NCBI GenBank assembly: GCA_019914945.1
Contig: CM034108.1
Location: 3,172,001 to 3,236,000, forward strand
From: Typha latifolia
Lineage: Eukaryota; Streptophyta; Magnoliopsida; Poales; Typhaceae
Reading direction: 5' to 3'
Length of the DNA: 64,000 nt
Part shown: one piece after another, positions 37,642-51,514 of the stretch
How positions within the stretch are numbered: the first letter of the stretch is position 1
Layout of the letters: each line of letters starts with the position of its first letter
The notes under the pieces: generated by a model
Databases searched by the model: none
What the model was told of the DNA's origin: nothing
What the model saw: only the letters and a program-made list of their open reading frames with translations
Translations under genes and position numbers: made by a program

Positions 37642-40600
37642 CTATTTGTCTAGTCTTAAGTTATCACAGAGGTGGCCAAGTTCAGGCCTGGCCTCCATCC
37701 ATGACGAAAATGCTGTTTCTCTTGGAGAGGAGGAGTAGAGGTAAGACCTGAAAGTGATCAAAAAAAAGTATCGCCTGCAAATAAAATAATAATAAAGGAT
37801 CAGTGGCATAATAAAACCATTTGTAATTATTTGGAATACACAGAAGTACAAATGCCATACTGATATAGTGAGATGCGACAAACAGAAAACTTAAAAATGA
37901 AATAAGCATCTGATAGGAAGCCTAATGATGCACTTATATGCAGTAGCTGCTGAACAAAACTATTCATGGTTGATATATATGAGAAAGTATTTCTATATTT
38001 CCTCCTCATGTAATAAGTGCTACAGAGTCCAAGCATGTGGAGGTTTATAACTGAAGAAAGACCGAGAGGCCATTATTGTCCATAAAGTACATATAACATC
38101 TAACAGCATCAACCAGTTTGACAAATCATTTCTCATTGCTCATCACGTGCTACGTCTGCGTCATTTTGCATCACTTGAACAAGATTCCCATCACCTAACA
38201 ACCAGTGAAAAACACCAACTACCCTAAAACTTCTATAAGCGAATCAGACAAAAGACATCTTCCAAATGGCACGGTCAAGTTCCAAATAGCATGCTCAATT
38301 GCACGGGCAGTTAACTAGAGTGATAAGTTTGTTAACTTCTCTGATGGTCATGGAGAGAAATATGCAAGCATGCACTTTCATGTTCAATTTTGAGGCTTTG
38401 CAGGAAGGGTTGGAAAGAAAATAGAAGATTAAGTATACATTGGAAAGAAAATAGAAGATTAAGTATACATAATGAGGCCAGATTTGGAAATAATCTGGAT
38501 AGCAGTGTCTGAGCAAAAACAATCAGCAGAAAAAGAGTTGAAGTTGAACCATGAAAAAGATCTGTTGGTTTACTTTACTATTTCTTACGTTGCCATGTCA
38601 TAATTGGTAAGTTCAACTATTTATGCACCTGTACTGAATGATACTTAACATAGTCCAAAAATGGCTGACTACGACACTCCCCACCCTCCAAAAAGATCAA
38701 CATTGCTTTCAAAGACTATAACCATATATCAGCCAATGATGTACCAAAGGGTAAAAATATCTTACACCATATGAATATCCATGTGATGAAAAATAGATAC
38801 AAGTAACTATCAGGTGTAAGTGGTAGTAATTGATTACAGAAACTTCAGGATAAAGAATACAACGGAAAACAAGAAGGAAATCTCCCCAAAGTCAAACCAA
38901 TAGACATCGTTCTATATCCAGCTGTAAATGCATAATTTTACATGACAATTGAATAGTTTAGGCTATCTTTCCAATTTCTATCATATCATGTTGTTTGATC
39001 ATTGTTCTATTTTCTATTGACCTACTCTAAGCCATAAATGTTTTCATTTAGAACTAACCTTCTATGTCACCAACTTTCTAGACAAAAAAAAAAAAAAATC
39101 AAAACCAAAACAATCTGATGTGGCTATTGAATTAGTTGGTCTTATATGAGGTTGGTTTCACTAGAAGTACATGGGTTTGGAGAAGCTCCTTAAATTTATT
39201 AGAGTGTCTTTACTCTTACCAAACAATGAAGGAAAAAGGAAAACCATTTTTTTACTCAGGAAAAATCTACACAATTTTGGAAGTATATGTGTATAAAACT
39301 ATAAATGCAAGATCAATGTTTTCAAAGACAGTTTGGTGGCCACAGTAGGCGAGCGCCTTGGAGACGCAGCCTATGGATCGCCGCGCATAGGCCATACGTG
39401 GCCTAGCAATAGGCCGCCTATACAATTTTTGGCGACCATTTGATGATTTAAGTGGATTGTTTAGCGGGCATGGGTGCAGGTAGGCATATCAACCAACAGT
39501 AAAAACAACTTGTAATTTACTTCTTTATTAGCTTCTCAATTAATTACCATTTGTAAGTCGTAGTTTTATATTTTTGATAAAACATGATTCTGCCCAGTGT
39601 TATTTGGGTGTACACAGTACGATACATTTTACATAAAACTAGTCTATTACCAATCAAAATTTACATATATAATATTTTTAATATATTAAAATGCTAGGTT
39701 GTATGTGCTATATAGTGAGGGTGACTGCTTGCGTACCGCGCTTTTCGGAACATTGCACAAGATAGGCTTTTTTAGTACACTTGCAGAGTTCAATAATGGC
39801 ACGATGGACTGAAAGTATCGTATGCTTCACTTAATGATCCATCATTTTCTCTCTACATTATTGTGGTCCTCTGTGCTTATCCTCCTATTATTTTTCGGGT
39901 TCTTGTATTATGGTTTCTAATTCCTTAACCTATTGGGGTGCCTTCTATTCTCAGGTATATACTACGCACAAAGACAACAGAAGTACAACACCACCCCCTG
40001 CCTCAAGTATCCTTTATTATTTTCCAGATAATTACTCTCAATCCAAGGATGTATAATGATTTTGAATCTCCAGTAAAACTATTTCCTCTATAATAAAAGG
40101 TCAAAAACAGAACCTTCAAGTCTAAAGAATATAGTGCTACGAAGCACAAACACTTCAAGTAGCATGCCGTGTCCAACACTTATCGGACACTGACACTTAT
40201 CAGACACTCGTTGGACACGTATCGGATACTTCTATATTTAAAAATATATATAATAAATTTGGCCACACACACTCTCGAGACACGTTTAGGCATAAAATTT
40301 ATAATACGCTACAAAAGTTTATAATAGAAACTATCTATTATAAGAATTTCCTGCATATTCTGCAGAAATATAATGTTGCAATCACAAGTCAGTGCATCAG
40401 AGAAAATTAATATTATAGCAAATTAATGCAAAAATCATTGATTCACTTATTCCATCTGCTGTAGTTAAATAATAGTAGTTAGTTATTTATTCTCATAATA
40501 TTGAATAATATTATCACATATTAGTATTATCATTTTGACTTGTGATATTTTTGTGGTATTGTGAATACTTTTTTTTTATCTCATGAATAGTTTATGCATA

Positions 40601-43600
40601 CTGTGTATTTATATTATAGATTAGAAAAATATTTCTTCAAACATATCAATTATATATAATGATTTTATTTATTTATTTTGTTGTTTCTTAAACATGTCGT
40701 GGCCTATTTTTTTAAAATGTCTCGTATTTGTGTCCCGTGTCCATATTCGTGCGTCTTAGATATAATGAAACAGAAACAATTCTTATTTCTTTAAATTACC
40801 TGATGCACTCATCCTACATCTTGCTATTGACTAGGAAATCAAAAGCAAAGCACTATTCACTCTCTTTGTTGTCATTGATATTTACCACAACCACACTAAA
40901 ATATAGCAACAGTGTGTAGCAATAAGTATTTGCTAACTCAAGCTAATTTCTAGTACACACTCACCTTAAGTGCACATATATTGTTAAATGCCATTATAGT
41001 AATGCTCCTTCACGTCATTTATGGACATGCATATGCATATCACCTTTCCTATTGGGAGAATCAAGTTGAAATTCCACCATCATTTGTTTTACTAATTAAA
41101 TGGTTTCAGAGGCATGAATGTTCCACAAAAAGAGGAGGAAGTTCAAGCAAAAAGTTCCAAAGCTCATTCCTTAAACACACAGGACAGGGTTTTTATAGTT
41201 TAGATATATTTCCCAAATGGAACAGAGTACATTGTGACACAAATCTTTCATTATAGGTTGAGAAATTTTACAACTGAATTTAGTTAAGATAAAACAGTGG
41301 TATCCACATAGAACATAGTCTAACATTAAACCAATGCAACTTCCAGTACCCGCCAAAAGAAATAGTTCTTATGTCCAAATTCAAATTGATATAGTTGGTT
41401 CCTGACATGGGTACAAATTTCGGCACAATAATGAGGATGGTCAACCTTGAACTAAGGTCACTGGGCTTAAAATTAAGGGCTTCACATAGTTTAAGCAATT
41501 AATGCTATCTATTAGCAGACAACAAGAAAATACAATGACAAAACCAATACGGTACAATAGAACCTTAAATTTGTGAAACCATTCTAACCTTAAAGCTTTA
41601 ATGCCCATATCAATGAGATGCGACCGGGTCTCATCATCATCACTTGGGCAGCCTTCCAGCTCCTTCTTATGACGTAGAATATCATCACGTAGATGCCCAG
41701 CACCAGCACACCTTTAAAAGATTGGAGAGATCTATTTGTCAGAAATGATAGAACAAATATGTGTATGGGGGAATTAATAAACCAGGATATATCTCACAAA
41801 CCAAAGACATGTGGGTAAGATAAGAGTGAAGTTAAGGACAATGCAATCACAATTAATGTTCCTGCAAAAGCAGAAGAGCTATTGGTTTCACCAATTTGCT
41901 TTGGCTATGTAAATGTTTTCTGTCATTCTGCTCTGAAGAACCACTTTCTTCTTATAAATAGGAAATCCAAGAGGAAAAACCCAGAAAAATCAGGCCTTAA
42001 AATGTATACTTTGTTCTCACTGTTGTGTAACAACAAAAAACAACTAGAATTAGTCACATAATAGAGTTGTGATGTGTCATGGCAGGCAATTAGTTGATGA
42101 ATAGTTATTGGTACAGAAACTATTATTTATAAAGTATCCTTCTCCAATTTCATGAAAAGCAAAGATCATTTTAAGGTATCAGAAAGAAAGGAAAAAATAA
42201 CAAAAAAAGAAGTCCTGAAACAGCACATAGAACTGCTAGCCTGCTTTCAAACAGGAGAAACTTTATAAGTTTTAGCTTTCTAGGCATACAAGACTAAATA
42301 TTGGGCATATAATATGCAATAATGCATTCAAGGTTGATTCGTCATATACCGAACCCTAGCAAGGAATGCCACAACTCACAAAAATATACCTGTCTATGAC
42401 AATGTCAACTTCTTCTTTGCTCTTAGGGCCACAAACCAGTACTCTTGTAAGACTTAGTATGTCACGATAATCACCCTGTTTAAGTGCATCATCATCAGAG
42501 TTCTGGTAAAATATTTCAGATGGTGATGTTGATACGAAATGTGTTTCTGCTGTTTGCTCTGTGGCAAATTTCACATCAGCACTCAGTCCAAGACATGTAA
42601 TGGCCATAGCATAAGCAACCCCCCCAAATCCTGTGTGTGAAATAAAGAGGAAGTACCTAACAGATCTGAAGAGGAGAACTCTATTAAATCCTTGAAAAGA
42701 TCAGCTAACCCTATGAACAAAAGCTATTGATCTTATACATACTCATCTCTACAAGATTGGATTGCATCGACATCTGCAGCTAATGCTTCTCTTTCTCTAG
42801 TTAGTGGTATCCGCTTGTATTCAACATTGTAACCCTCATCTTTCAATTCTGCATATACTTCAGCAGGTGTCTTAACATCATCCAACGAAATATTCTCCCA
42901 ATAACCTATCACAGTGGATTGATTTGAAGCAGAGTTGAATTCTTCTCGATGTAAAAGCATTTGACCACCGGATTGTGTAACCTCAGTAAATATATCCTCT
43001 TTCATCCTTGTCTCCATGTGCTCAACCTGCATAAAAAGTCATATGGGTTGTAGAGAGCAAGGACAATTAGTAGAAATGATTTTAAATAATAGACTCACCA
43101 ATGGGCCTGTAATTCCAACATGTTTAAGTGTATCAACAGGCTGATCTAGTTCTCTAAGAACAAATGGTGTGCCATTGATGTAAACAACAGCTTCCTCCCT
43201 GAGATCTGTTATTACCACTTTGTGACCAGTCCTTCCTGTTGTATCTTTAGCACCTAAATAAGACAACACCTCTCGAGCACCATTAATTGTTGGAGTAGCC
43301 ATGCTATATACAGGATATCCATCCACCTGTAAAACAAGTTTCTAGGAACTAATTCCATGCTTTCTGCAAGAATATACTCATTTATTCATACTAGAGCTAT
43401 AGTATTAGCTACTGTGAATTCTCCTCATAAATAAGCATATACTAGGAGAACCGTGAATAGATGGCGCTCTTTCCGTAACGGGAGTAAGGCTGGGTGCATG
43501 TTTCCCTCTGCAGACATTACATTAATAGGAGCTTTGTGCAGTACAAAAAATGTTATAGTTATATCATATTGCAATTTAGGTATCTTGTCATGCATATTAT

Positions 43601-46600
43601 GTTTTAAAGATAATCATAACAAAGTAACTAAGAACTCATGATAGAAGCAAGAGGTTAACATAAAGATACTAGCAATTTACTAGCATAAGGAGAGTATGAA
43701 TGTAATGATAAATATAATTCCAGAAAGATACTAGTAGTTTACATACATGAAGATACTAGAAGCTCCCATGCTGGAAGTAGGATCTGAGATTTTATGCAAC
43801 TTTTTCCTACAATGTTAGTTCATATCTGTTATTGAGACAGATTGATATATATTGCAGGGTTACAAGTGGGTAAGATCCTTGATTGAAACGCTGGACAAAA
43901 ATTTAGACCCCGACCACACCCAAATTTAAGTCTTGGATATTTCTATATATGTTTCATTTTGCTATGCATCAAATTCCACCACGAATCTCTTGAACTGTGT
44001 TAGATGGACATTAGCAAGAGAAAATTCATAACCCAAAAGATGAAGCTGCTATTAGCCTATTATGTGTTTCGGGTTACATCGAGCAAGTACAATATGCTGA
44101 CAATAGCTTTTCACTGTAAAACATACCTTGTAAACATGAGGAGCACCTTGGAAGTGCATGCAGCTGGACTTCTTTTGGCCAGGAAAAAAGTACGTCTTAA
44201 GTATGGATCCTTTCCCCAGTACAGAGCCATTACGAGCCTTAACTATTGCTTCCATCACTACATCACCATGCCGAGATTCATTATCTTCTTTTGGTTCATC
44301 CTGGCAATAATAAATTTATAATTACTTTCGAAAAGAATATATTGCCAATTCTCAGCCTTTTCCAGGGTCACACTTGGTCAAGCACAAAAAACAAATGACA
44401 CATTGGGAACACACGCAGATGCACATACGGACACACATCAGCAAATAATAATTTTAAAAAAGAAAGAAATTTACAGGTAAGGTGAAGATTCGTCCAGGGC
44501 GTAGTCTTATGCTCCATTTCATTGTCTGGACCTCTGGCCTTTGATGCAACCAAGTCTTAAATGAGATCTTAGTTTCCCCTTGCCCACAAAAACAATCAAA
44601 TGCTTCACTTCCAAGGTATGCTGAGAAAGCAATTAACTTAAAGTATCGCTCCAAGTATTCAGCTCCACGATTTAATGCAACCCTCCGTACCCGTGGTTCT
44701 ACACGTTGTTGATTGATTACCTTCCTGTACTGCAAAACTGCTTGGCGTATGTTTTGCAAAGCTGAGCATCTATCAATTACAGCATCCAAAACCTCCCTGC
44801 ACTCAATCCCATTATCGAATAGCCTTGTTATTTTCCGCAATAGAAGGATGTCGTTGATTCCAAAAGTGTGGTGCAGCTCCTTCACATTTTCAGACTTTGA
44901 ATTAGAGGGACTCTTATCACCTATGGCTTCTTCTCCACTTGAGGAGCCATAGTCCAACTCTTCATCATAACTATGATCCAACGGCATTCGTATGATAGGT
45001 CTCCCATAATCAATTCGAAGTTTCAGTAGGCAAGCAATAACAGTGCCTGTAGTTGTTCTGCCCCGACCCATCTGCAAAGAATTATATATCAAATTAATGT
45101 GTGCTGATATATCTATTTCACTAGTAGTCAACTTCCTACATTAAGAATCAAGACACAATGAAGGAATTATACCTGGCAATTGAATACAAATGCTGTATCC
45201 TTGGAAGCAGAAGCAACATTCGATGCAATTGTGTCAAAATCTGAACTTTTGGGAGCTTTACCATCAGTAATTGGCACACGTGCATATTTAATGGGAAGAC
45301 CTTCAGACTCCAAACATCTGTAGACCTCCAAAGGTGTCTGGATAGCTTCAGCATTTATATGTTCCCAAGCATCAAATATTTGGCCATCATCTGTTTCATG
45401 AATTACCATTATGGCGCCACCATAGCGCTCTGCCTCCCTTAAAATGTCCTCCTTCAATCGAGCTTCCATTCTCTCAACTCTTTTACGATCAATTCCCTAT
45501 AGTACACCAAGGTATTACACTGTCAGTTAATTAAATTGTGGCTTTTGTAGACTGACGGGAATGACTAAACTAAATCACATATGAATAAAAACATAAAGTT
45601 GTTGATTCTGATTGGAGAAGTGCAAGATCATTTAAATGATTCTGTAAAAAGGCTACCTCCAATCATAAGACTGTAATTTTTAGAAGCCAGCAGCCTAATT
45701 TTTTAGCATATGTTAATTTTGTCTGTATTCACTATTCAATCCATAAAATCTAACTGATTGGGAGTGTGTACTCAAGAGAATTACCGTATACTCAAGCATA
45801 TTCTTGTATGGCCTTTCCACTTCACGTAACACAAAAGGCTTGCCATTTATATAGATGACTGGCTCTTCTCTCATATTATGCCATAAGATTGGTTGCCCTC
45901 CATTATTACTACTTATACGCTGAATAACAGCTCGAATACCATCAACTGTAGGATTTGCCACACCATAAACTGGAAATCCAGGAACCTTCCTAAAATTAGG
46001 TGCACCCTCTACTCTTTCTGGTAAACTGAGATTCTGACAACCAGGGCAATGGTCACTTTTTAGAACAGTCTGACTACCAAGAACTTCCCCATTCCTTGTA
46101 GCAGCAACCACACCCATCTCATATGGACGACCATCAGCAGATTCAGCCATTTTCATTAGAGAAGGTTTCAAGCTCGAATAACCAAGAGCACCCATTGGGT
46201 CTCTCCTAAGCAACCTGTACATGCATAAAGTTTAGAAAAAAAAGTTGGAGTGCTTAACCAGCTTTCATTTAATAATAAAAAAAAATCCTCACAAACCAAA
46301 TAAAAATATGCAAAATGTAAGCAGAAATTGTCCATGTCAATTACTAAGCTATGAACTGTCATTACAATATCAAATTATGCAAATAGTCTTTTTAATACAA
46401 CACAGTACACTACAGTGGAATTCTTAAAAGGTGAATAAAAAATAGGGCAACATATCTGACTTGCATAACCATGAGTTTCAAATTTTAGGTCACGCAAAAA
46501 ATTACCCCATGAAATCATTACCTAAGTGTTGAAAGTTTAAACTTCAAAGTAATCTGAGTAGAAGAGAATAACATGTAACCAGTACTGTAATAGAATGATT

Positions 46601-49600
46601 TCTGACTTTCAGCACTTAGTCTTCTTCATGATACTCATAGCTTAAAATATGAGAGAAGAGAATATAGAAACAAGTGAACAAGTAAGATTGTTATTAGTAT
46701 CATGGAGAACAACTTTCAAGATTGGAGGGACTGGTATGCTAGTGAGGCCTACTGGTTAGTATGTTTATGCCATGCCCATGTCAATGTACTATCAGCTTTG
46801 CACGCCAGAAAGGAATTCCAGTACAAAATTTCTGAAGTCTCAAAAGCTTGACGTCATAAGTTTTAGGAAAAAAGGAGAACAAACAGAAGACTACAAGCCC
46901 TACCATACTTGATAATGTCATTGATTATTATGGACATATAAAGTGAAATGCTACTTTAGTTCCAAACCTTTTGCACTCTAGACTCACATTCCACATATCT
47001 ATTTAAGCTCACCTTCTGAGTATGCTATAAAGTTCAGGTCTCGCTCGCATCCAGTCAGAGAAACTTGTTTGGTCCGAAGAAATGGAGCGCAGAGCAGTTC
47101 TCCCTGTGTTGATATAAACCGCGAAGCAGATAAGGAAGTAGTAGCGTTCCAAATACTCAACAAAGAAAGAAAGTGATGCCTCTCTTTTCATTTCATCTGG
47201 TTGCCGAAGAATACTATTACGATAAGTAGCGATGGCTCCTCTTAGGTTCTGTAACCAAATCACATAGAGAATATGTCTCAAAAATATGGAAATATCAAAT
47301 ACTATAGCTCAAGCACAGGTACTTGCTTCAGACTACAAACAGATGACTTTCTTGATGTTAAGCATACTATTAAAACAAAGTAACAATCTTCAGAAAAGTT
47401 GTGACAAGATATACCTGCATAGAGTCACATTTGTCAATAATTCTATCCACTTGCCTTTTACCATCTACTCCCCCCTAAAAGAAATTCACTTTAATAAGCA
47501 AATATTGAACAAGGTAAGAGTTAAAGAAGCATATTCAACTTTATTACCTCCAGAACACGAATTAAGCTTCTTATCACAGTGTATTCACCTCTGCGTACTG
47601 CTTCCTCAGAATTTAGCATATTATCTTCGGTGACATCAGTTCCAGCACTGAAGACTTTCCCTATTGAATTTGTCCTTGGAATACCTGTGTTGCACAGATA
47701 GGATGTAAGTATATATGTGGACACAGAAACTGGCAGAATCCTGAGACTGTGACCCTCCAAAAAAAAGAATATTTATATATCTATTAAAAAGCGCAACCAG
47801 GTCTATACACTAATTAATTTCTTGCCTGCTGGACTCTAATAGCAGGCGAGATATTAAGTTCATGAAAACAGATTGCTCAAAGAAAAGGAAAGAAAAGTAG
47901 GGTAAAAAAAACAGCTTGGTACTTTGGCATGTGCCACAGACAACTTCTCTGATATCAGGTTGTTTGTGTACATCCAAAGGCCATTAGACTTGTAAACTGT
48001 AATGTGCAGAACAAGACTTGCCTGATGCCCCTATATGATTCAGGTAAACCAAGGTCGCTATCACCATACCAGTAGTTGTCCGTCCACGACCCATCTGACA
48101 ATTAAAAACAATATCTGTTTCTATATCAACTTGAGATATTCGGCGTACCTGTTAAACCAAAATTACGAGTTATCAAATAAAGATTTCGGATGCATCCTAA
48201 CATTTGCTCATTTGTTACATTAAAATTTTAACAACAAACACAGTATAACCATGAACTTGTATATCTCATTACAAAATACTAACACAGGACCTCTAGCTTT
48301 AACTCTAGATTACTGTTGATTTGAGCGTTGACTGTTGTGCCAGGTAGCATGAGTTATGCCACACAGTATATGTGATCGGCAATGTGGAAGCAGCAAGCAA
48401 TGTCCCTATGTGCCACATTACCTGCACAACCATCCCTCATGGTACCAGCTGCAGTGGTTGTCATTATCATTGATCATTGCCAAGAGAGAGGAAGTGTATA
48501 TATATATATATAGACACACACAGGAAGGGGGGTTGGGTGGGGTTCATCGTCACTAGCATAATTTAAAGAGTACATCAGTGAATATTAAGGTTTGAGTTTA
48601 AACTTACTAACCAGGTTTTGGCATTACAGACAAGCGTACAATGAATATTTAGCATGCCAAGGGTAATGTATTAATCAGTATATCTTGCACTTTGCTATAG
48701 AGTTGTTCAACGCGAGGAGAGACATAATGCAAGAGAGCAAGACTAGCTTAATTCCTCATTTCCAAAATGAACTGGTATTAGGATATAAAAGATGGGAGCA
48801 TGTCAATTGGAGCTGACAGAGCTGAAACACATGGATTTACTCCTAATATTTTTGTTTTCAATAGTGCACATCCTACAGCGGACATCTCAAATGAAGGAAT
48901 ATTTATCAAAGAAAAAGGACTTATTCAAAAGAGAGAAACTGAATCAACAAACCAGATTGTCAAAATCTCGCTCTTTCGGGGATTTTTCATCAGTTATAGG
49001 AACACGTTCATAATCAACCAGATATCCTTCTAGCTGTAGCTCCTCATAAACCTGACAAAAGAGTCAATTTTATCAGTAGGCTTGGCCGCCTCTTCAGCAT
49101 CTATGAGAGGAAAACATGTACGTATACATATTCCAGACAAAGTACGACAGTAATTACCTCCAGAGGAGTTTTAATGGAATCCGCCACCACGGACTCCCAC
49201 TGATCTACCATCTGACCATCTGGCAGTTCATCAGTTACAAGGATCTTATTTCCATATCTGTTAAGTCAATTTGCAAATAAGAAAGGTCTTTGATGACTAT
49301 TTCTAGCAATGCAACAAGATCAGGTATTGCAAGTAGAATATACCTTGCTGCTTCTAGAAGGATGTCTTCTTTCAAGCGAAATTCCATCTGTTCAACTCTA
49401 GCTCTGTTGATTCCCTGTATTTACATGGGAAACCTCTTTCAGAATGATAGACCTGAGAGCCTTACTAATAGGAAGATCATAGAATATGTTAGGAATGAGA
49501 TTGACAGCTAACGTAAATCAGTTATATCAATGTTAATACATCATAGTGCTCCATTTTCCTCATAAAATGATTTGATATATCAAACTCTCTTAAATGACTT

Positions 49601-51444
49601 TTATAATGACAAGGGTGGCAACTTTTGACCTGGCACGAACCCAAAGGCTCTAAGCAAGCTTGAGTTTAGTATAATCGGATGGAGAAATACATGGGTTGGC
49701 CCGCCTAACCGAATTATTAATGGATCTTGTTCGAGTTTGTTCTTTCAACCATTTAACCCAAAATTGGGCCCTTTAAGTTAAACAAGTTAGGTTGTATCAA
49801 CCTGTTTATGATATGATAACTCATTTCTATCACAAATGACTTGTGTAAACCCAAATAACATGTAACATGTTTATTATACAAGTCATGTTTCTGTTAAATG
49901 TTCCAACCCATTTATTGAATGAATTGTGTTTGTGCTGGCTTAATTGATCTGGCTTAACACAATTGCCACCCTCAGAGAAAGCACTAGGGATGTTACCTAT
50001 CTATTGTTGATTCTTTTCTATACCCATTGTCAGTACGTTGTACAGTTGAGTTCTAAGGAGCACATTTACGAAAGCAATGAATAGATTTAGCTTGTGTTTT
50101 TCAACTATATTGATGGATATAAAGAATAGAAATTTCATTGTACATAAATTAATCACCAATTTGGTAGAATATTTCTTTCTAGGGTGTATATATAATAAAT
50201 GAAGTTAAACTACAAACCGTATATTCCAAATTGGAGAAAGGCCTTTCAACATCTCGTAGGACGAAAGGGCGTCCATTAATGTAGATAACCTAATCAACAA
50301 GTAAAGACAACATAAGACAAAGAAAGCATTCTAAAAGGTAAGAAAGAAAATAGCGTAGCATTACATGTTAAGTGCAACTAATCCAGTACTTTTATCCAAG
50401 ACATACAACTTCACTTCAAGTAACAAATAATCTTACTGGTTCTTCTCGTAGGTTGTGCCACAGAACTCGTGTCTGCTTTCCCTTCTTTTGTGCTCCAATA
50501 TGATTTAGTACATTCCTGATCCCATCAACAGTGGGTATTGCAACACCATGAACACGCAAGGAACCTGCCTGAACAGATACAGCTGATTGTGAAAGACCAT
50601 TGCATACGTAAATAGATATAAGTACTAAGTACTAACATTTATCACACAAGCATATAGAGCATGAATGAAGCACATTTTTTATGTAATATTAATGTCATTA
50701 ACTAGTTATTTAAATTACCATCATCAATATGTCATGCATACGATCCCTTCCACCTAGTTCACAAACATAATGATGTCAAATTATCCCATAGTTATGCCAG
50801 GCAGAAAGAATATGGACAAGAATACTAGGAGGGTTTAGTAGTAGTTGTTACTCTGTTTGTTTCGTTATACATAAAGAGCCAAACAACCAATGCTCACGCA
50901 AAAAGACTGTTATATACACAATATTGAGTATTAAATAAAACGAAAAAAAAATATTACAGTTCATATCTTCTTTTTCAATTACGGACTTTAATCTATCAAC
51001 AAATCAAGAAACATACCTTCATTTTCCACCCCCAACCCAATCCCCATACGATCTAAAACAGAATTCATCTCCGAGCAAAACATAAAAAAATATGCAACTA
51101 CGCTTATCAAGAACTCCCGTTCAAGTTCCAACTAAACCTCTCAGAAAACCGACGCATTTCATCATCGACAGCACATCCAGACTAAAAAAACCAGCGACCA
51201 AAGAAAAGATTCCGAATCATGTCAAACACCAGTACATCAATCGAAATTCCATCTTTTTCATTCGTACCTGCCTATAATTGGGAGCGCCGTCGATTTGGGG
51301 GGTCAGGCGCTTGTTCTGGCACCCGGGGAAGTGATCGCTCTTGAGTATAGTCTTCTTCCCGAGCACCGATCCTCCCCGATAATTCATCACGTGCTCCGCC
51401 TCCGCTTCTTCGTACGACGGAACCGAGGCGTCGTTGGACTCCAT
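37642..51444 (-). CDS. Paladin-like protein with three tandem phosphatase modules
   Basis: Nineteen exons on the minus strand: 51444-51268, 50568-50437, 50289-50218, 49414-49344, 49257-49158, 49051-48953, 48148-48022, 47684-47548, 47474-47415, 47248-47013, 46214-45785, 45496-45173, 45071-44475, 44300-44127, 43326-43099, 43026-42743, 42656-42390, 41711-41589, 37774-37642. They join in phase to 1256 residues. Three modules start at about residues 20, 440 and 875, each with the phrase G-VLG--T/SILK, a GAP-YR/YK-like link, G-P-Y--A-PT-(D/N)G, an INGxPFVLR block and a late phosphatase loop. Modules 1 and 2 have CQMGRGRTTTG (Cys234, Cys654), a CX5R site of the PTP-like phytase/paladin family. Module 3 has SHTGFGG at the same place (Ser1089) and so lacks the nucleophile and the arginine. 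No signal peptide or membrane segment is apparent. Substrate is unproven; family members are linked to inositol phosphates and phosphoproteins. One intron is GC-AG. Confidence 0.93.
38411..38470. repeat. Perfect 30-bp tandem duplication
   Basis: Two identical adjacent 30-base units, 38411-38440 and 38441-38470, beginning TGGAAAGAAAATAG. It lies in the last intron of the paladin-like gene and looks recent because the units are identical. Confidence 0.9.
39325..39460. repeat. Dispersed-repeat fragment (GCCTA-rich)
   Basis: A GC-rich patch inside AT-rich intron, with repeated AGGC/GCCTA phrases (GGCGAGCGCCTTGG, AGGCCGCCTATAC). Its style matches common plant dispersed repeats that start with TTTTCAAA. 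I could not find the other end. Confidence 0.35.
40155..40770. repeat. Dispersed repeat with GTGTCC/GGACAC ends
   Basis: The left edge has clustered GTGTCCAACACTTATCGGA and GGACACGTATCGGA phrases and the right edge has GTGTCCCGTGTCCATATTCG. Such clusters mark a common plant repeat type. The interior is AT-rich. Boundaries are approximate and no target duplication was found. Confidence 0.35.
43450..43548 (+). mobile_element. Au-like SINE, decayed 3' fragment
   Basis: The order of phrases GTAAGGCTGGGTGCAT, CCCT, AGAC and GGAGCTTTGTGCAGT resembles the 3' half of the plant Au SINE as I remember it (TAAGGCTGCGTACA to GGGAGCTTAGTGCA). The tRNA-derived 5' part is not recognisable. It lies within an intron of the paladin-like gene, antisense to it. 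Confidence 0.5.
48497..48511. repeat. Short (TA)n tract
   Basis: About seven TA units followed by a few CA units, in an intron of the paladin-like gene. Confidence 0.7.
49610..49974. mobile_element. hAT-family element, copy C (decayed)
   Basis: About 365 bases. Left end AAGGGTGGCAACTTTTGACC, right end complement GAGGGTGGCAAT. The interior keeps GGATCTTGTTCGAGTTTG and CCATTTAACCC-like remnants of the subterminal repeats. No 8-bp target duplication survives, so it is older than copies A and B. It lies in intron 3 of the paladin-like gene. Confidence 0.72.
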
Positions 51445-51514
51445 CTGAATCGAACGCCGGATGGAAGTCTCCAGAAAGCTTCTATTTTTGGCAGCAAGGA
51501 CAACTCATACGTGG

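Larger units (their letters stand above)
37775..41588 (-). other. Last intron of paladin-like gene, 3.8 kb
   Basis: The largest intron in the window, separating the final 44 codons from the rest. It is AT-rich and holds two repeat fragments and a 30-bp tandem duplication (listed separately). The phase (AG|G for Arg) and the family-typical ending RPELGHLCDNLRLDK support the splice. Confidence 0.85.
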
